Below are positions 24,715-36,026 of a stretch of 62,522 nucleotides of DNA, piece by piece. Every line of letters begins with the position of its first letter. Within the stretch, counting starts at the first letter, position 1. This DNA comes from Setaria digitata (lineage: Eukaryota; Nematoda; Chromadorea; Rhabditida; Setariidae), in the NCBI GenBank assembly GCA_003640385.1, contig RCAB01000384.1, positions 1-62,522 on the forward strand, written 5' to 3'. The notes under the pieces are model-generated. The model had not been told where the DNA came from. It made no database searches and saw only the letters and a list, made by a program, of their open reading frames with translations. A program made the translations under genes and the position numbers.

Positions 24715-27700
24715 ATGAAACTCTTCCTCCACCCATCAATCACTACCTCTGTCGGTAAACATTTCAGTTTGTTCTTTGAAATTTTAGTTGTGTAAGTAAC
24801 CTAAGGAGAGCACTCTCTCCCGCCTCTTTTCCTCCCTTCATCTCCAACGTCTCTCCTTCTCTTTTCGAAAGCTCTGCGTCCCGAATCTCTCTCTCTCTCT
24901 CCCTCTCTTGAAAGGTCCTACGAGAGAGCTAGTGTTTTCATCTCTCGATATGACATGGGGTACAGAATGGATTACCTTTTGAACTTTTAAAGTTCAAAAA
25001 TCGCAGTTTATTTCTTGGATTAATATCAACACACTAACTTGAAGTATAACTCTAAATTTAATATGTAAATTTGAAATAAATTAATATTTGAACTTGAGTT
25101 TTAACTGTAAGAGGGGGTTAAGACTAGAAGAAAATGTTGCACTTCTTTTTTTTGTTTCATAGTTTATAAAATAATTGACAGGAGGATTTCATTTCAGCCA
25201 AATGGGTACGTTATGCGCGAACGATTACATCAATACCAGGCGAGCCATCACGTCCCAGTATATCTGGTACCTTTCCAGGTCCAAAATCCAAACGGATGAA
25301 GACCGAAATGGATTTATGTCACGTGAGTAGTTAAGCATAATTCTTTCCCTCACTCCAGAGTACGGTCACAGAGCATAAATGATTATTATATATAGATATA
25401 ACTTTTCAGTTTGCTGGAAGTTAGCTAGGTTTATAACATATGAGACAAATGTATAAATATACTCAAATTAAAATTTGCTGATTGTCAGTGCATTACTTAT
25501 TGCACACTTTTGTTTGACATCCTCTACTAATTTTGAAAAATATCGAAGGTGACTGAATAAAAATTGTGATCATTTCTATTTCAGCAAGCAGCTTCAGTGA
25601 GATTTTTCATCAATTATGAAAAATCAAAGGGAAATTATTTCACTGATGCGGATGGGAATATTCTTCTTGATGCATTTATGCAAATTTCTTCACTACCTCT
25701 AGGTTCAGCCTTTTTATTTTTAAATAATTTTTCTCTTTTTGAAATCACACAGAATTGAAAATTTTGTTAATTTTTTTCCTTATAAATGTGCCATTTTTTT
25801 TAGGATACAATCATCCAGATTTGGTCAAAGCTGCTTCAGATCCCCGTTTTGTGGTATGTTATTTTGCATGGTAACCATTGAAAATTTTAGTATTAGTAGT
25901 ATCGAAGCATTTCCCATTCTTTGAAATTACTTTGAAAAGCCACGAATACATCCTCATGACCGCGAACTTGGTTATTCTTTGTATTCAAATGAAGTAAAAA
26001 AAGTCTGCTTCAGGCAACGGCAGTAAGTAGACCAGCATTAGGTTCTTTTCCACCTACTTTCTTCGCAGATGCTATAAAAAATTCACTGAGCGCGGTAAGT
26101 GAATTCCTTTGTGTTTGTAATTCATTTGTAAAAGTGATTCCAAAGTAGCGAATGGATTTTCTGGAACATCAGAGCAGAGCAGTTTTATAGTTTTAGGTGA
26201 AAAGATTCTAATGAAAGTGAAAAGTACGGAAAAATTCATTGTAGTGTTTTATCCAATAATTGGGGAACTCTGTTTGATTTTAATACCTGAATCGACTTAT
26301 TGTATATGCGTGACTTGTCTACGAAATCAGTTCAGAATAATTGCCCTGAAATTAAGGAAATAGTACCATAAGTAATTAAGTCATTCACCTGAAGGAATGT
26401 TTGAGAATTTGGGATTTTCAGTATTTTTCTTTCATTCTCTTCCATGAAAGGAAGTGTTCAGATAGCGCCAAAAGGTTGTGCTGGAGTACAAAACGTATTA
26501 TGCGGAACATCGTCCAACGAGAATGCAATCAAAGCAGCATTTATGTGGTACCAAGCACAGAAACGTGGTGGTAATCCACCCACCAAGGAAGACTTAGTGT
26601 CATGCATGAAGCACGAATTACCGGGAACACCAAATTTGTCTGTCCTGTCATTCCATGGAGCATTCCACGGTCGGTCACTGAGTAAGTTTTTCTTCGTTTC
26701 TCAAGTAATGATATTGATGCTGGTTAGGAAATGCTGTTCTATGTAACTGTCCATATAAAATTTTGCTGCTCATTCATTCTTTCTTTCCAGATCTTGGAAG
26801 TCTCCCCTAAACCAAAAAACTAGGTTTAAGTTCCATGACAAGTTAGCGATGAAGAGAAGTTGGAGATAAGAATGTACCACAATATATATACTGCAAACTT
26901 TATTAACTGGTTTTAAAGAAGTAGATCCAGCTAATGCTTAAGTACACTCACTACCGTCGTTTTCTTCTATGAATTGGACAATGCATTTCAGCTGCACTGT
27001 CACTTTCCCATTCTAAACCAATTCACAAAGTCGATTTACCTGCTTTTCGGTGGCCCGTTGCAAAATTTCCACGGTATAAATATCCGCTTGAAAAGAATGT
27101 TGCTTACAACGAACGACAGGATCAAGACTGTCTTGCAAATGCTAGTTTTACCAATGGGCACTTATGTTTTTATTAGTCCTTATACAAAACAGAAATAGTC
27201 AATTTCACTGAGTCAAAGATATTGTATTATGCAGTACTGGATGTACATCATGTATATAAACAATCCATTTATTTATTACTTAGGTCTGTTAACGAAACCA
27301 TGATTTTGATGAACATCTGTTACTTATATAATATGGTATAGAATATAATGCATTTGGTTTTTTCTTGCTAAGAAAAGAAAAAAAGCTATTCAAATATGTT
27401 TTCAGGTTGAACAACTAATAAAGCAGTGGAATGATATGAAACAGTATGTTGCAGCTTTGATTGTCGAACCAATTCAAAGTGAAGGTGGTGATAATCATGG
27501 CTCTCCTGCCTTTTTCCAAGGTCTTCGCGATATAACAGCAAAGCACGGCGTTGTTTTTATTGTTGATGAGGTCTGACATAAATTTCCCTTATATTTATTT
27601 AATATGCAGAACAAAATGGAGATACATGAAAAGTTTTCGCTCAAAGTTGAAAGATTAATTTTGCTTTTTTTGCCATCAATTAGTAATAACAGTACGTATT

Positions 27701-29016
27701 AGAATTTCGACATTTTTTAGTTTAATAAATTCAGTTTTTAATGTGTTTTTTTTAAAGAAAAATTACAAAAATAAAGACAGATACAGGAGGATATAATACT
27801 AATGTTTTAAGGTTCAAACAGGTGGCGGTGGGACAGGGAGCTTTTGGGCTCATGAATCATGGAACTTAAGCAGTCCGCCAGATATTGTTGTTTTTGCAAA
27901 AAAAATGATGGTTGCTGGTTACTTCTACGCTAAGCATCTCCAAATGAGAGAAGTTAGTAACATTTTTCCTTGTTAGATATTGCATTCCATCTTCTGATAG
28001 ATGTCGACACTGAAAATATTTAAAATTTTTCTGCAATTTATTTCAAGTGATTTGAAGAATCCTCAATTTTATTATCTCTAATCGTCTGTTCGGTTTACTC
28101 AGTTCTTTTACTGGTTTAATATTTTTTAAATCGTCTTCTTTTTCTCTCTTTTTTTTTTTGGAGGGGGGCGAAGGAGGGGTTTCTTCCTTATTTTCTTCTA
28201 CCCATTTTATCGAATCATAATTCTAAGTGTTTATTTAATTGGAGCAATTTTCAGCCTTATAGAATTTACAATACATGGTTAGGTGATCCAACGAAGGTGA
28301 TTTTGTTTGAAAAGACACTGCAAGTCATGAAAAGAGATAACTTATTGGGACAGATGCGAAGAATTGGAAAGTTGTTACAAAATGGACTACGAGAAATTGA
28401 AGTTCCTTTTTTCTTGTTTTTTTAGATATCTGTATCAGATGCAAATTATTCGGCTGTTCATGCTAGTAACATAATGAAGAATGCACAAGATAGAGAAATT
28501 TTCGATAAAGATTTGTTGCTTTCTGGACGATATTTTCGTGAAGTTGGCAGTTTCGAGTGAGATATTGAATAATTTGTAGAAACAGAGAGAAAGAAAAAAT
28601 TTTAGAGTTTACTGTAAATTGTTATTAACTGTAATCAGAATTTCAGAGTGTTAAGAGCTCACTGATGAGCAATGTTAGAGGCCTTGGAACATTTTGTGCA
28701 TTTGATATGCCTGACCCTGCCATTCGAGACAAATTTTTAGAAACTGCTGGCAACAACGGTATGCCTATCTGTTCGAAGTTTTATAAAATTTGTTGTTGAC
28801 TTGTCTCTGCATATATCAACTCCACATAAACTCTCATAAAGAGCGTCTTTTGTATTAAGTTGTTAGCGGAATTCAGCTCAGTCCATCCTGTTTTCAGGTC
28901 TGCTTATCGGTAGTTGTGGAGTATCTACAGTTCGATTCAGACCGGCTCTTATCTTTAGTGATAAACACTTGGAAATAGCATTGGATATTATTAATAAATC
29001 ATTATCAGAACTGTAA
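24715..29016 (+). CDS. gta-1: 4-aminobutyrate (GABA) aminotransferase, mitochondrial
   Basis: Exons: 24715-24754, 25198-25322, 25585-25702, 25804-25853, 26014-26094, 26462-26681, 26992-27140, 27406-27570, 27812-27952, 28255-28401, 28647-28758, 28898-29016; 488 residues, close to human ABAT (500). The PLP enzyme moves the GABA amino group to 2-oxoglutarate, ending GABA signalling and feeding succinate semialdehyde to the TCA cycle. Residues 1-30 are basic and hydroxylated (FLHPSITTSVAKWVRYARTI), fitting a mitochondrial presequence. Family blocks follow: NYEKSKGNYFTDADG, QISSLPLGYNHPDLV, CGTSSNENAIK (152-162), SFHGAFHGRSL, ALIVEPIQSEGGD, VDEVQTGGGGTG (Asp315), FAKKMMVAGYF with the PLP lysine pair 346/347, YRIYNTWLGDP, VRGLGTFCAFD, VRFRPALIF. 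One Fe-S cluster cysteine of the mammalian enzyme is serine here. Intron 7 appears to be GC-AG and intron 8 ends in AAG. Confidence 0.95.
28426..28542 (+). other. In-frame cassette inside intron 10 of the GABA transaminase gene
   Basis: Thirty-nine open codons lie between a T-rich acceptor (tttttttag) and a gttggc donor, phase 0 at both ends, exactly matching the phase of the surrounding intron. Direct joining of exons 10 and 11 gives the same length as the human enzyme, so inclusion would insert 39 residues before the VRGLGTF block. It may be an alternative exon or a chance frame. Confidence 0.35.
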
Positions 29017-30072
29017 GATTCTTTCTTTCTTCGTACCTTCTCTTCTTTAAGGATGATATACTCCTTCTGCAAAGACAAAAAGTAGTTATCTTCTAAAATT
29101 GATCTTGAATTTTGCGAAGGCTTTGTATCTACAAATCAAAACTTTTAAAAAGAATTAAGAATTTAAAAGTCCTTTAGCGCCCGTCAAGGTTATTTGTTAT
29201 TTTGTTTTTAAATTTCTGAAGAAAAAAACATCGAAGTTGGGAAGGGTAGTTTTGGATTCTGTTGGTGAGTGTGATTCTTTTTGAAACTTGCTTTTTCCAA
29301 GTGACTTGTGAGAAAAGCCGGCTTGTAATACCACATGGTTCAGATTTGTAAATTATTTGCATTAAGAAAATTGTTTAAATATTTGGAAGGAATAAAAAAA
29401 TAATGTATTTATATGGATTGGATCGACTTTGACAATTAGTAAATTACATAATAATGTGACTTTTTTTTTCATGAAAAGCTTTTTTTTTTTATTTTTTTTT
29501 TCAGAATTCCAATCACTTTGTTTGGCTTTTCACTTATTTTCTCTTTTTTTTGTTGTTTTTCTTTCTTTGAATTTAGAGTTCATTGTTAGTGCAAAATATT
29601 AGTGTGTTTTACTTGACCACTGCTGAATGAAATGTATCTTCTTCCTTTAATTGCCTGTGAATAAATTTTTTGAAATTCATTATTATTCTAATCGAACGCA
29701 GTACGATTTGGAGTTACATCAGATGGCATCTGGTCCATGAAATTTTCTGCCAAATATCTATCTGAAGTTTGAATCAAGTAAAAACTCATCAGATTCAAAC
29801 GAAAGAGAAAACCGGGGAATGGGAAGCACAAAAATTATTTCCTGCAAGAGACCAGCGGCAAATATACATGCGTATAACTTGGTTCAGATAAATAAGTTGC
29901 GAGAAGCGTGTTGTGGATGTGGTATGATGTTATTATCAATTACTAAGCAGCAGTTTCAGCTTTCAAATGATATTTCATTCGTAAATGCCGAGTGAAATAA
30001 TAGCTAATTTCCGGATTCTGAAGTGGTCAATAAGGAGCTGACTGTTCAAAGGCTAGTGTGAGTGATGCTGCG
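29017..30072. other. Intergenic between GABA transaminase and DNMT2
   Basis: Holds the transaminase 3' untranslated region with AATAAA at 29391-29396 and T-rich runs at about 29461-29505, then the DNMT2 upstream region. No other coding sequence is supported. Confidence 0.6.
29391..29396 (+). terminator. Polyadenylation hexamer, GABA transaminase
   Basis: AATAAA 375 bases after the stop, the first strong hexamer downstream. Confidence 0.4.
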
Positions 30073-30540
30073 ATGAAGTGTTTGGAGTTTTTTGCAGGGA
30101 TCGGTGGATTTCATTACGCTTTTCAGGGTAAGGAAGTGATTGTCAAGTACAGTCCATTTGTAAAATGCACTATATATTTTGTAGAAGTAAGGTTGTTTAG
30201 TGTATTATATTTCCATTGTCTTTTATAGCTTGATCAGTTACATTCAGAATCCATAATTGCATCCACAACATTAGTGTATTTGAAATGAATTTCAGAAGCT
30301 GGATTACAAGTAATCCTACGTGCTCTTGATATAAATACTGTTACAAATAGCATTTATAAGTATAACTTTCCGAATACTGAAATTCAGCAGTGCAATATCG
30401 AGGTTGGTGGACGTCTTGTTCCTAAGAATAGGCAACAGTAAAATATATATATATATATATATATAGACAGATTTTTATAAGACACATATATATATCTTAT
30501 GAAAATATATATTTAAGTAGGCAATAGTTTCTAAAGTTCC

Positions 30541-30574
<34 letters not shown>

Positions 30575-33011
30575 TATATAAAATTAAAAAAAAAAATAAG
30601 AGTATATATTTACAATAGTTCCTAAATACATTGTTTTCATAACATTGGGGATGAAAATATAGGAAAGTAGACTAAAACTTCGAGTGTGCAATAATAAAGT
30701 TGGAGTGAAACATTAGCAGAAAGATTGAAGGAATTGAATGAAGTGTTGATTAAAACACAGTTCTTTTATATCATCTATTATTGCCAGGCTTCTTTCATTG
30801 AAATGATGTTTCTTCATGGAGCTATTTTACGAAGTAGTTTTTTTTTTCATTTTTCCTTCAAATTTGTGATAATATGTCTTTTCGGCAACACTAATTTAAA
30901 GTCCTTTGCCAGTATTAGGATTATTTTCCAGTTTAGACTGATTGTTTTGCAGAAGCTTACGAAGGATTATTACGACGACTACAATGCTGATATATGGACG
31001 TTATCACCGCCTTGTCAGCCGTTTACGGGGTATATTTTGTCTAATTTAAACAATCTCATATTGTTTAATTAATAAATGCAAAAAGTGTTTTGAACTGTAA
31101 TATTTCTATATTCATGTAGGATCTGAAATTATAAAATAAGAGAATAGCGTTTTCAGATCTCAAATATGTACCTCTTACTTGATTCCACGACAATTGATCT
31201 AGCTTAGAAGATGGATTTTGAGGATTTCATCCTTTGAATTTTCATTTCTGTTGAAAATTATGTCTCTGCATAAGATAAAACCAAAAATTTTGCATCAGAT
31301 TCATACTTTTTTCGCTGAAAACGGAACGGACGATTTTCATACTTTATGTTTGATTATGTAAGTGCTTATATTTTTAGAAAAGGTTTGAAGAAAGATTTGA
31401 AAGATCGTCGTTGCTTGGCGCTCAGAAGTATCTGCTGCGCTCTGGCTATTATGAAACACCCACCCCGCTATATTATTTTGGAAAATGTTTGTGGTTTTGA
31501 GATGTCTGAAGCCCACCATCTGCTCAAAGAAACTTTGATGAAGTCAAGCTATTATTTCGAGGTTCGTGGCCCATATGAAATACAAAATTGGTTTCATCTT
31601 TTTCTAGATAAATAACATAACAAAAAGAGTGTTTCAACTTTTTTACATTTTCTGCTGGATTTTTTTTAGGAATATATTATTTCGCCGACTGAAATAGGCA
31701 TTCCGAATTCGAGACCTCGATACTACCTTTTAGCTAAACTTATAACTCACTGCGTCACTATTCCATCAACTAGCCAAATTGCCAATGTCTGGCCAACAGA
31801 TAATGCTGCAAATATTCAGCAGAAAGCTATCGGTAGTAATTTTAAATTATTACTGAAGATGTAAATAAAGTCGAAGACAATGTAACTTCCGCTAAATTTG
31901 TCTCCAACTTTTCAATCTAGAGACTGTTCGAAGCATTTTCAATAAAGCGACTGATTGGAGATGGGTTTGATACGTGTCAGTTTACTGGCTGCATAATTTT
32001 TGAAGATGCATATTTGTGCGATGAGGCTAATCAGGATAGTTCTTTGGTCATTTTGCACAAAACAGTTGAGCGTTTCGGAAATGTCATGTCGTTTGTTGCA
32101 CCACACAGCCTTTACTCATCCTGTTTCACCAAATCATACTACCGCTATGTTGCTGGCACTGGGCCCATTCTACTAGTCCTTTCGGATGTGATTCAGGTGA
32201 GTTTGACAAGTTCTTATTTGTTCAAAATTTAAATTTTAAGTTGCATGTTAATCATTCTTCGGAATATACTGCTTTCCATCGTCAGTTGTTAAAAATACTA
32301 CTTTAATATGCTATAAATTTGTGCTGATAGGTCACTGAAACATTTTTGAACATTCTGTTATCTTGTGGCGAGAAAAAAAGTAGTCGAACTGGTGGAATGT
32401 TTTATTAACAAAAGTTTTGAACAAGCAGTTAAGCATTTCGAAACTTTCATGTTCCTCTCATCATTTCTTCCATTCACTACGACAATAACCCATAGTACTG
32501 AACTGATAAAATGAAATCTTGACCATGTGATTCTGCAAAATTAAGTTGCCAGGTCACACCTTTTCTGCCTCGAAATTATACATTTCCAAATATAGTGATA
32601 ATTTCGTAAAAATTTATGTGCTGTAAGTACCGAACTCCAAGGTTTCTAATTTGATTTTTTTCTTCAGATTATGTCATATCTGAAATTAATATATAAATTA
32701 AGGCACTTTTCGAAACAAAGCTTATCCATATTTTATCTATATTCAACATGAAAATACACCTGTTATCATTTCAGGATAACGACATGAATATCGGACAGCT
32801 GAAGAACTTTGTATTGGATGATAATTATAAGAATTTAATACACTGTCAGTTTCGATATTTTTCCTGGCGTGAAGTAGCTAATTTATTGGGATTTCCCAAG
32901 ACTTTTAGCAAACCACTCGATATTTCAGAGAAACAGATGTATCGTGCGCTTGGTAATAGTATCAATGTTTCTGGTGTTGCTTTACTTATTCGACATTTAA
33001 TAAAACTTTAA
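30073..33011 (+). CDS. TRDMT1: DNMT2/TRDMT1-type cytosine-5 methyltransferase
   Basis: Exons: 30073-30127, 30296-30402, 30953-31029, 31378-31561, 31670-31832, about 31934-32196, 32775-33011; about 361 residues (human TRDMT1 391). Family members methylate C38 in the anticodon loop of tRNA-Asp and related tRNAs using AdoMet. Motif I is FFAGIGGFH (6-14), motif IV SPPCQPFT with the nucleophile Cys75, motif VI LENVCGFE (Glu115), motif VIII GIPNSRPRYYLLA (151-163). The Dnmt2-specific CFT signature is present as SCFTKSYYRYVAGTG, and the C-terminal motifs IX-X as NLLGFP and ALGNSINVSGVA. All catalytic blocks are intact, so it looks active. No long N-terminal regulatory region exists, ruling out DNMT1 and DNMT3. 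The exon 5/6 junction is ambiguous; three in-frame solutions are possible. Introns contain TA microsatellites at 30441-30571. AATAAA follows at 33031. Confidence 0.95.
30441..30572. repeat. TA-rich microsatellites in DNMT2 intron 2
   Basis: Two runs of alternating T and A (about 30443-30465 and 30543-30571) separated by AT-rich sequence containing a shorter atatatat run. Confidence 0.85.
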
Positions 33012-33030
33012 TCTATTCCTATTCTACACA

Positions 33031-33036
33031 AATAAA
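33031..33036 (+). terminator. Polyadenylation hexamer, DNMT2
   Basis: AATAAA twenty bases after the stop codon, ideally placed for the DNMT2 mRNA 3' end. Confidence 0.7.
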
Positions 33037-33637
33037 TGTTTATAGACATCAATAGCATTTGCTTAGTAAGCAGAAATCTTCATAATTAAAATGGCATTCA
33101 TAATTTTGCGATAGAATCATATGTGATTCATTCCATAGGAGAAAGATTGTAGAAATGATTAGATTTATCGAGTTCTAGAAGTTTCAATTCCATACGAAAA
33201 TGAGTAATTAACGATGTCGAAAACTGTTAAAAATCTCTCTTGATTGCATGATTTTAATGCAGCTAATGTACTATAGTTCATATTTGCATTGTTATTTTCA
33301 CTGACATTTATCACTAATGTGATACATTGTAATTAATGAAACAAATTGTTCGAGGAAGCTCATTACTAGTTTTACCAATAAAATGGCTTAGATCACGATA
33401 AGCTTTAATTATTCTTGGGAAGCATTAGCATAAGTTGCTTGTATAGATGTTGAATTTTTTCCAGAGAATTTAAGATGTTATTCTTGGAAACCTTGGCATT
33501 ACGTGTTATCTTGATAAGCTTCTGTGAAATCTGGAAGTGTTATTAGAAGGTAAATACGCATATCATCTTTTTATACTTTATCTTTGATTTGTCTGAAAAA
33601 ATACATTAAAGTAAACGAAATATGCAAATGCTAGATA
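33037..33637. other. Intergenic between convergent genes
   Basis: Short AT-rich spacer between the DNMT2 3' end and the 3' end of the next minus-strand gene. Nothing else is evident. Confidence 0.6.
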
Positions 33638-34411
33638 TTATTCATTTTCATTCGCTTCAATTGTATACTTTTGAGGAGCACCATCTGGTCCTTCAAAAAG
33701 TAGCACCATTGTATCACGCTTTTGAAAATTTTTTATACGGAATTTGCCGCGGGAATAATACACACGTCCATTGTAAAATTTTATCTAAATTTGAGAAAAT
33801 AATTTCGTTAGCAATTTGTATATACAATATTGTTAATTACTGAAGAAATTAATTGATTAAATTACTTGCAATAATTTGCTTTTTTTTTGCACGCTTGTGA
33901 TGAACAAAAATTATGAAGCAAAGATACTAACAAGTTTTTATGCATTAATTGTTAGTAATTACAAAAAAAATTTAAATTATCGCAAGCCTGTCATGAAAAG
34001 TTTTGATTGATTTGATGTTCATATATGAACTCCATGAATCAAAATTTATAATTTAATTATAATTCATGACCATTATGTAGTTAATCATAAAAAGGATTAA
34101 TTATTTCATAAAACTAAAACTATGTTTACGAAATGAATATCCTTCTCAAAAGAAAAAGAATTGAATAATTATAATACCCCTTCTCGAGCTAAACGTCCAT
34201 CTCGAATAAGCATCATAAATCGGTTAAATTCATCTGCTTTCGGGAAAAATGCAGCAACATTTTGAGCTTTAAAACCAAAATCAATCGTTTGTGAGCCGTT
34301 AATTGGTATGTAAATGCGAACACTTCTGGCTCCTTTTAAGTATTTCTCTTCTTTAGCCAAAGCTAACTGATAACAAAAAATTAATATGACGTATATCTGA
34401 ATCGATGTCAT
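33638..34411 (-). CDS. Small secreted protein, possibly Ig-like, unrecognised
   Basis: Two exons, 34178-34411 and 33638-33784, join in phase 0 and encode 126 residues. Residues 1-19 are a signal peptide (MTSIQIYVILIFCYQLALA); the mature chain of about 107 residues has no cysteine. The sequence alternates beta-prone segments: ARSVRIYIPINGSQTIDFGF, then RFMMLIRDGRLAREG, then IKFYNGRVYYSRGKFRIKNF, then DTMVLLFEGPDG. The RxKN-F-x-x-x-D spacing near the end resembles the E-F region of an Ig domain lacking its disulphide, but this is only a resemblance. One N-glycosylation sequon (NGS) is present. I cannot name a family. It is probably an excretory-secretory protein. Confidence 0.68.
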
Positions 34412-35158
34412 TTTCTAAAAAAGGAAGAGAGGGTCATTTTTTGAAAACTGAATTTTATATAAATACGAAATCTGAAACTAGAATGGCACTTCGCACACTA
34501 TGGATTCAATGGAATTATTAAAAGAGGTTTAGAAAAAAACATTCATTTTGGCAAAAGTAGTGAAGTTTAATTCGATTTAAATACAGAATCGAAAATTTAT
34601 TTTTTATATAATTAATTAGGAAATAAATGCAATCCTCGAAATTTCATCGAAGAGCACAGCATAAAACAATGCTCGAAACGAAAATTGATAATTAATAGAA
34701 CTCTGAAGTCTTCAGACATGAATCCAATTTCTCTTATTTAAAATGAATCCACTAGCTTAATTTGTATTCTTAGATAAACCATATATTCCGACTCTCCTAA
34801 TTACGTAAGGTGTATTTAAAAAGAGCCACTCAAAACTATTCAAATATATGAATTTTGGAATTTCATTTTATTCAAATAATTGTAGAAAAATCAAAGAGTT
34901 CGCTGTAAAAATCTTTGATTCTATATCAATATGCAAGCCGTCATATTAATATCCATTAATGAATTTTGTATCTACTTATTACTTTCAATCTTAATTTTTT
35001 ATCGGATATATATCATACTAATTTCATTTATAAATGGTTAAAAAAGTTTTTAATAAATTAACTTTTAGTATTTTTTTAAAAAATTCGATGAAGAGGAGAT
35101 ATACGTAGAAGCAAATCGATGATGCATCGTTTATTATTTTCGGACATTTTTTTTTTTT

Positions 35159-35309
35159 ATAGCTTTCATTATTTCTTTCTTTTTTTTTTGATTAAATTTA
35201 TTTCTTCTAACAAGAAATGATTTATATAGCAATNATAGCTTTCATTATTTCTTTCTTTTTTTTTTTGATTAAATTTATTTCTTCTAACAAGAAATGATTT
35301 ATATAGCAA
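35159..35309. repeat. 75-bp duplication around a single n
   Basis: Positions 35159-35233 are copied at 35235-35309 with the n at 35234 between them. Same pattern as the other joins, so most likely an unmerged contig overlap. Confidence 0.85.
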
Positions 35310-35944
35310 TTGATTTGGAAATAGAGAAAAGGATAATAAATTACAAAAAAATATTTTTATTTATTTTGATCGTTTTAATATCTTAAATGAAATAATTGTA
35401 CTTTCATTGATATCTGCAATTTCATTCCTTCAAGTGATAGAGATGGATAATTAATTATGTTTCTTTTAAATCACTGATTCAATTACTTCAAGCTCAAATT
35501 CCTCTTCTCTTTTCTTGTCTCACATAATCAATTTTAAGAAACAATTACTTGATTCCAAATTTTAATTACTGATAAATGATTTTAAAATATAAAATTTGAC
35601 ATCGATCATGAAGCAATCATAGCACGGAATGCCTTAAAATAGATTTGTGATATTGATCTCTACTTCAGTAATTCTCACTTAGAATCAACCAGTCAATTAA
35701 TTAATCAACTTGGGTTCTTCGCATATCAAATATTGGCCTTTCTAATAATGAAAAAGTAAATCTAGCGGATGCTTTGGCTCTGCTGCGCAGAATCTCACAC
35801 AGAATCTGTGAAAGCGTATGCGATAGCATGAAACAGTTCCAGTAGACAACAAATGCCTTTTTTCTATTCACAAATTTTTTTTTATTCCAGTTTACTATTT
35901 ACGAAAAAAAAAACTCTATAGTTATAAGAGTGATTTCAGGGGCG

Positions 35945-36026
35945 TGATTCCGAGTCTGATCTTAGGCATGATTCCGAGTCTGATCTTAGGCATGATTCCG
36001 AGTCTGATCTTAGGCATGATTCCGAG
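35945..36026. repeat. 24-bp minisatellite, about 3.4 copies
   Basis: The unit tgattccgag...cttaggca repeats head to tail with a 24-base period. The period is a multiple of three and the array is open in one frame, which explains an apparent repetitive peptide there. No gene surrounds it. Confidence 0.9.

Noticed and set aside
31965..31980. A 16-base intron (gtttgatacgtgtcag) that would restore the DNMT2 frame
   Set aside because: It has GT and AG ends, but 16 bases is far below the smallest known nematode introns. Other splice choices keep the frame open.
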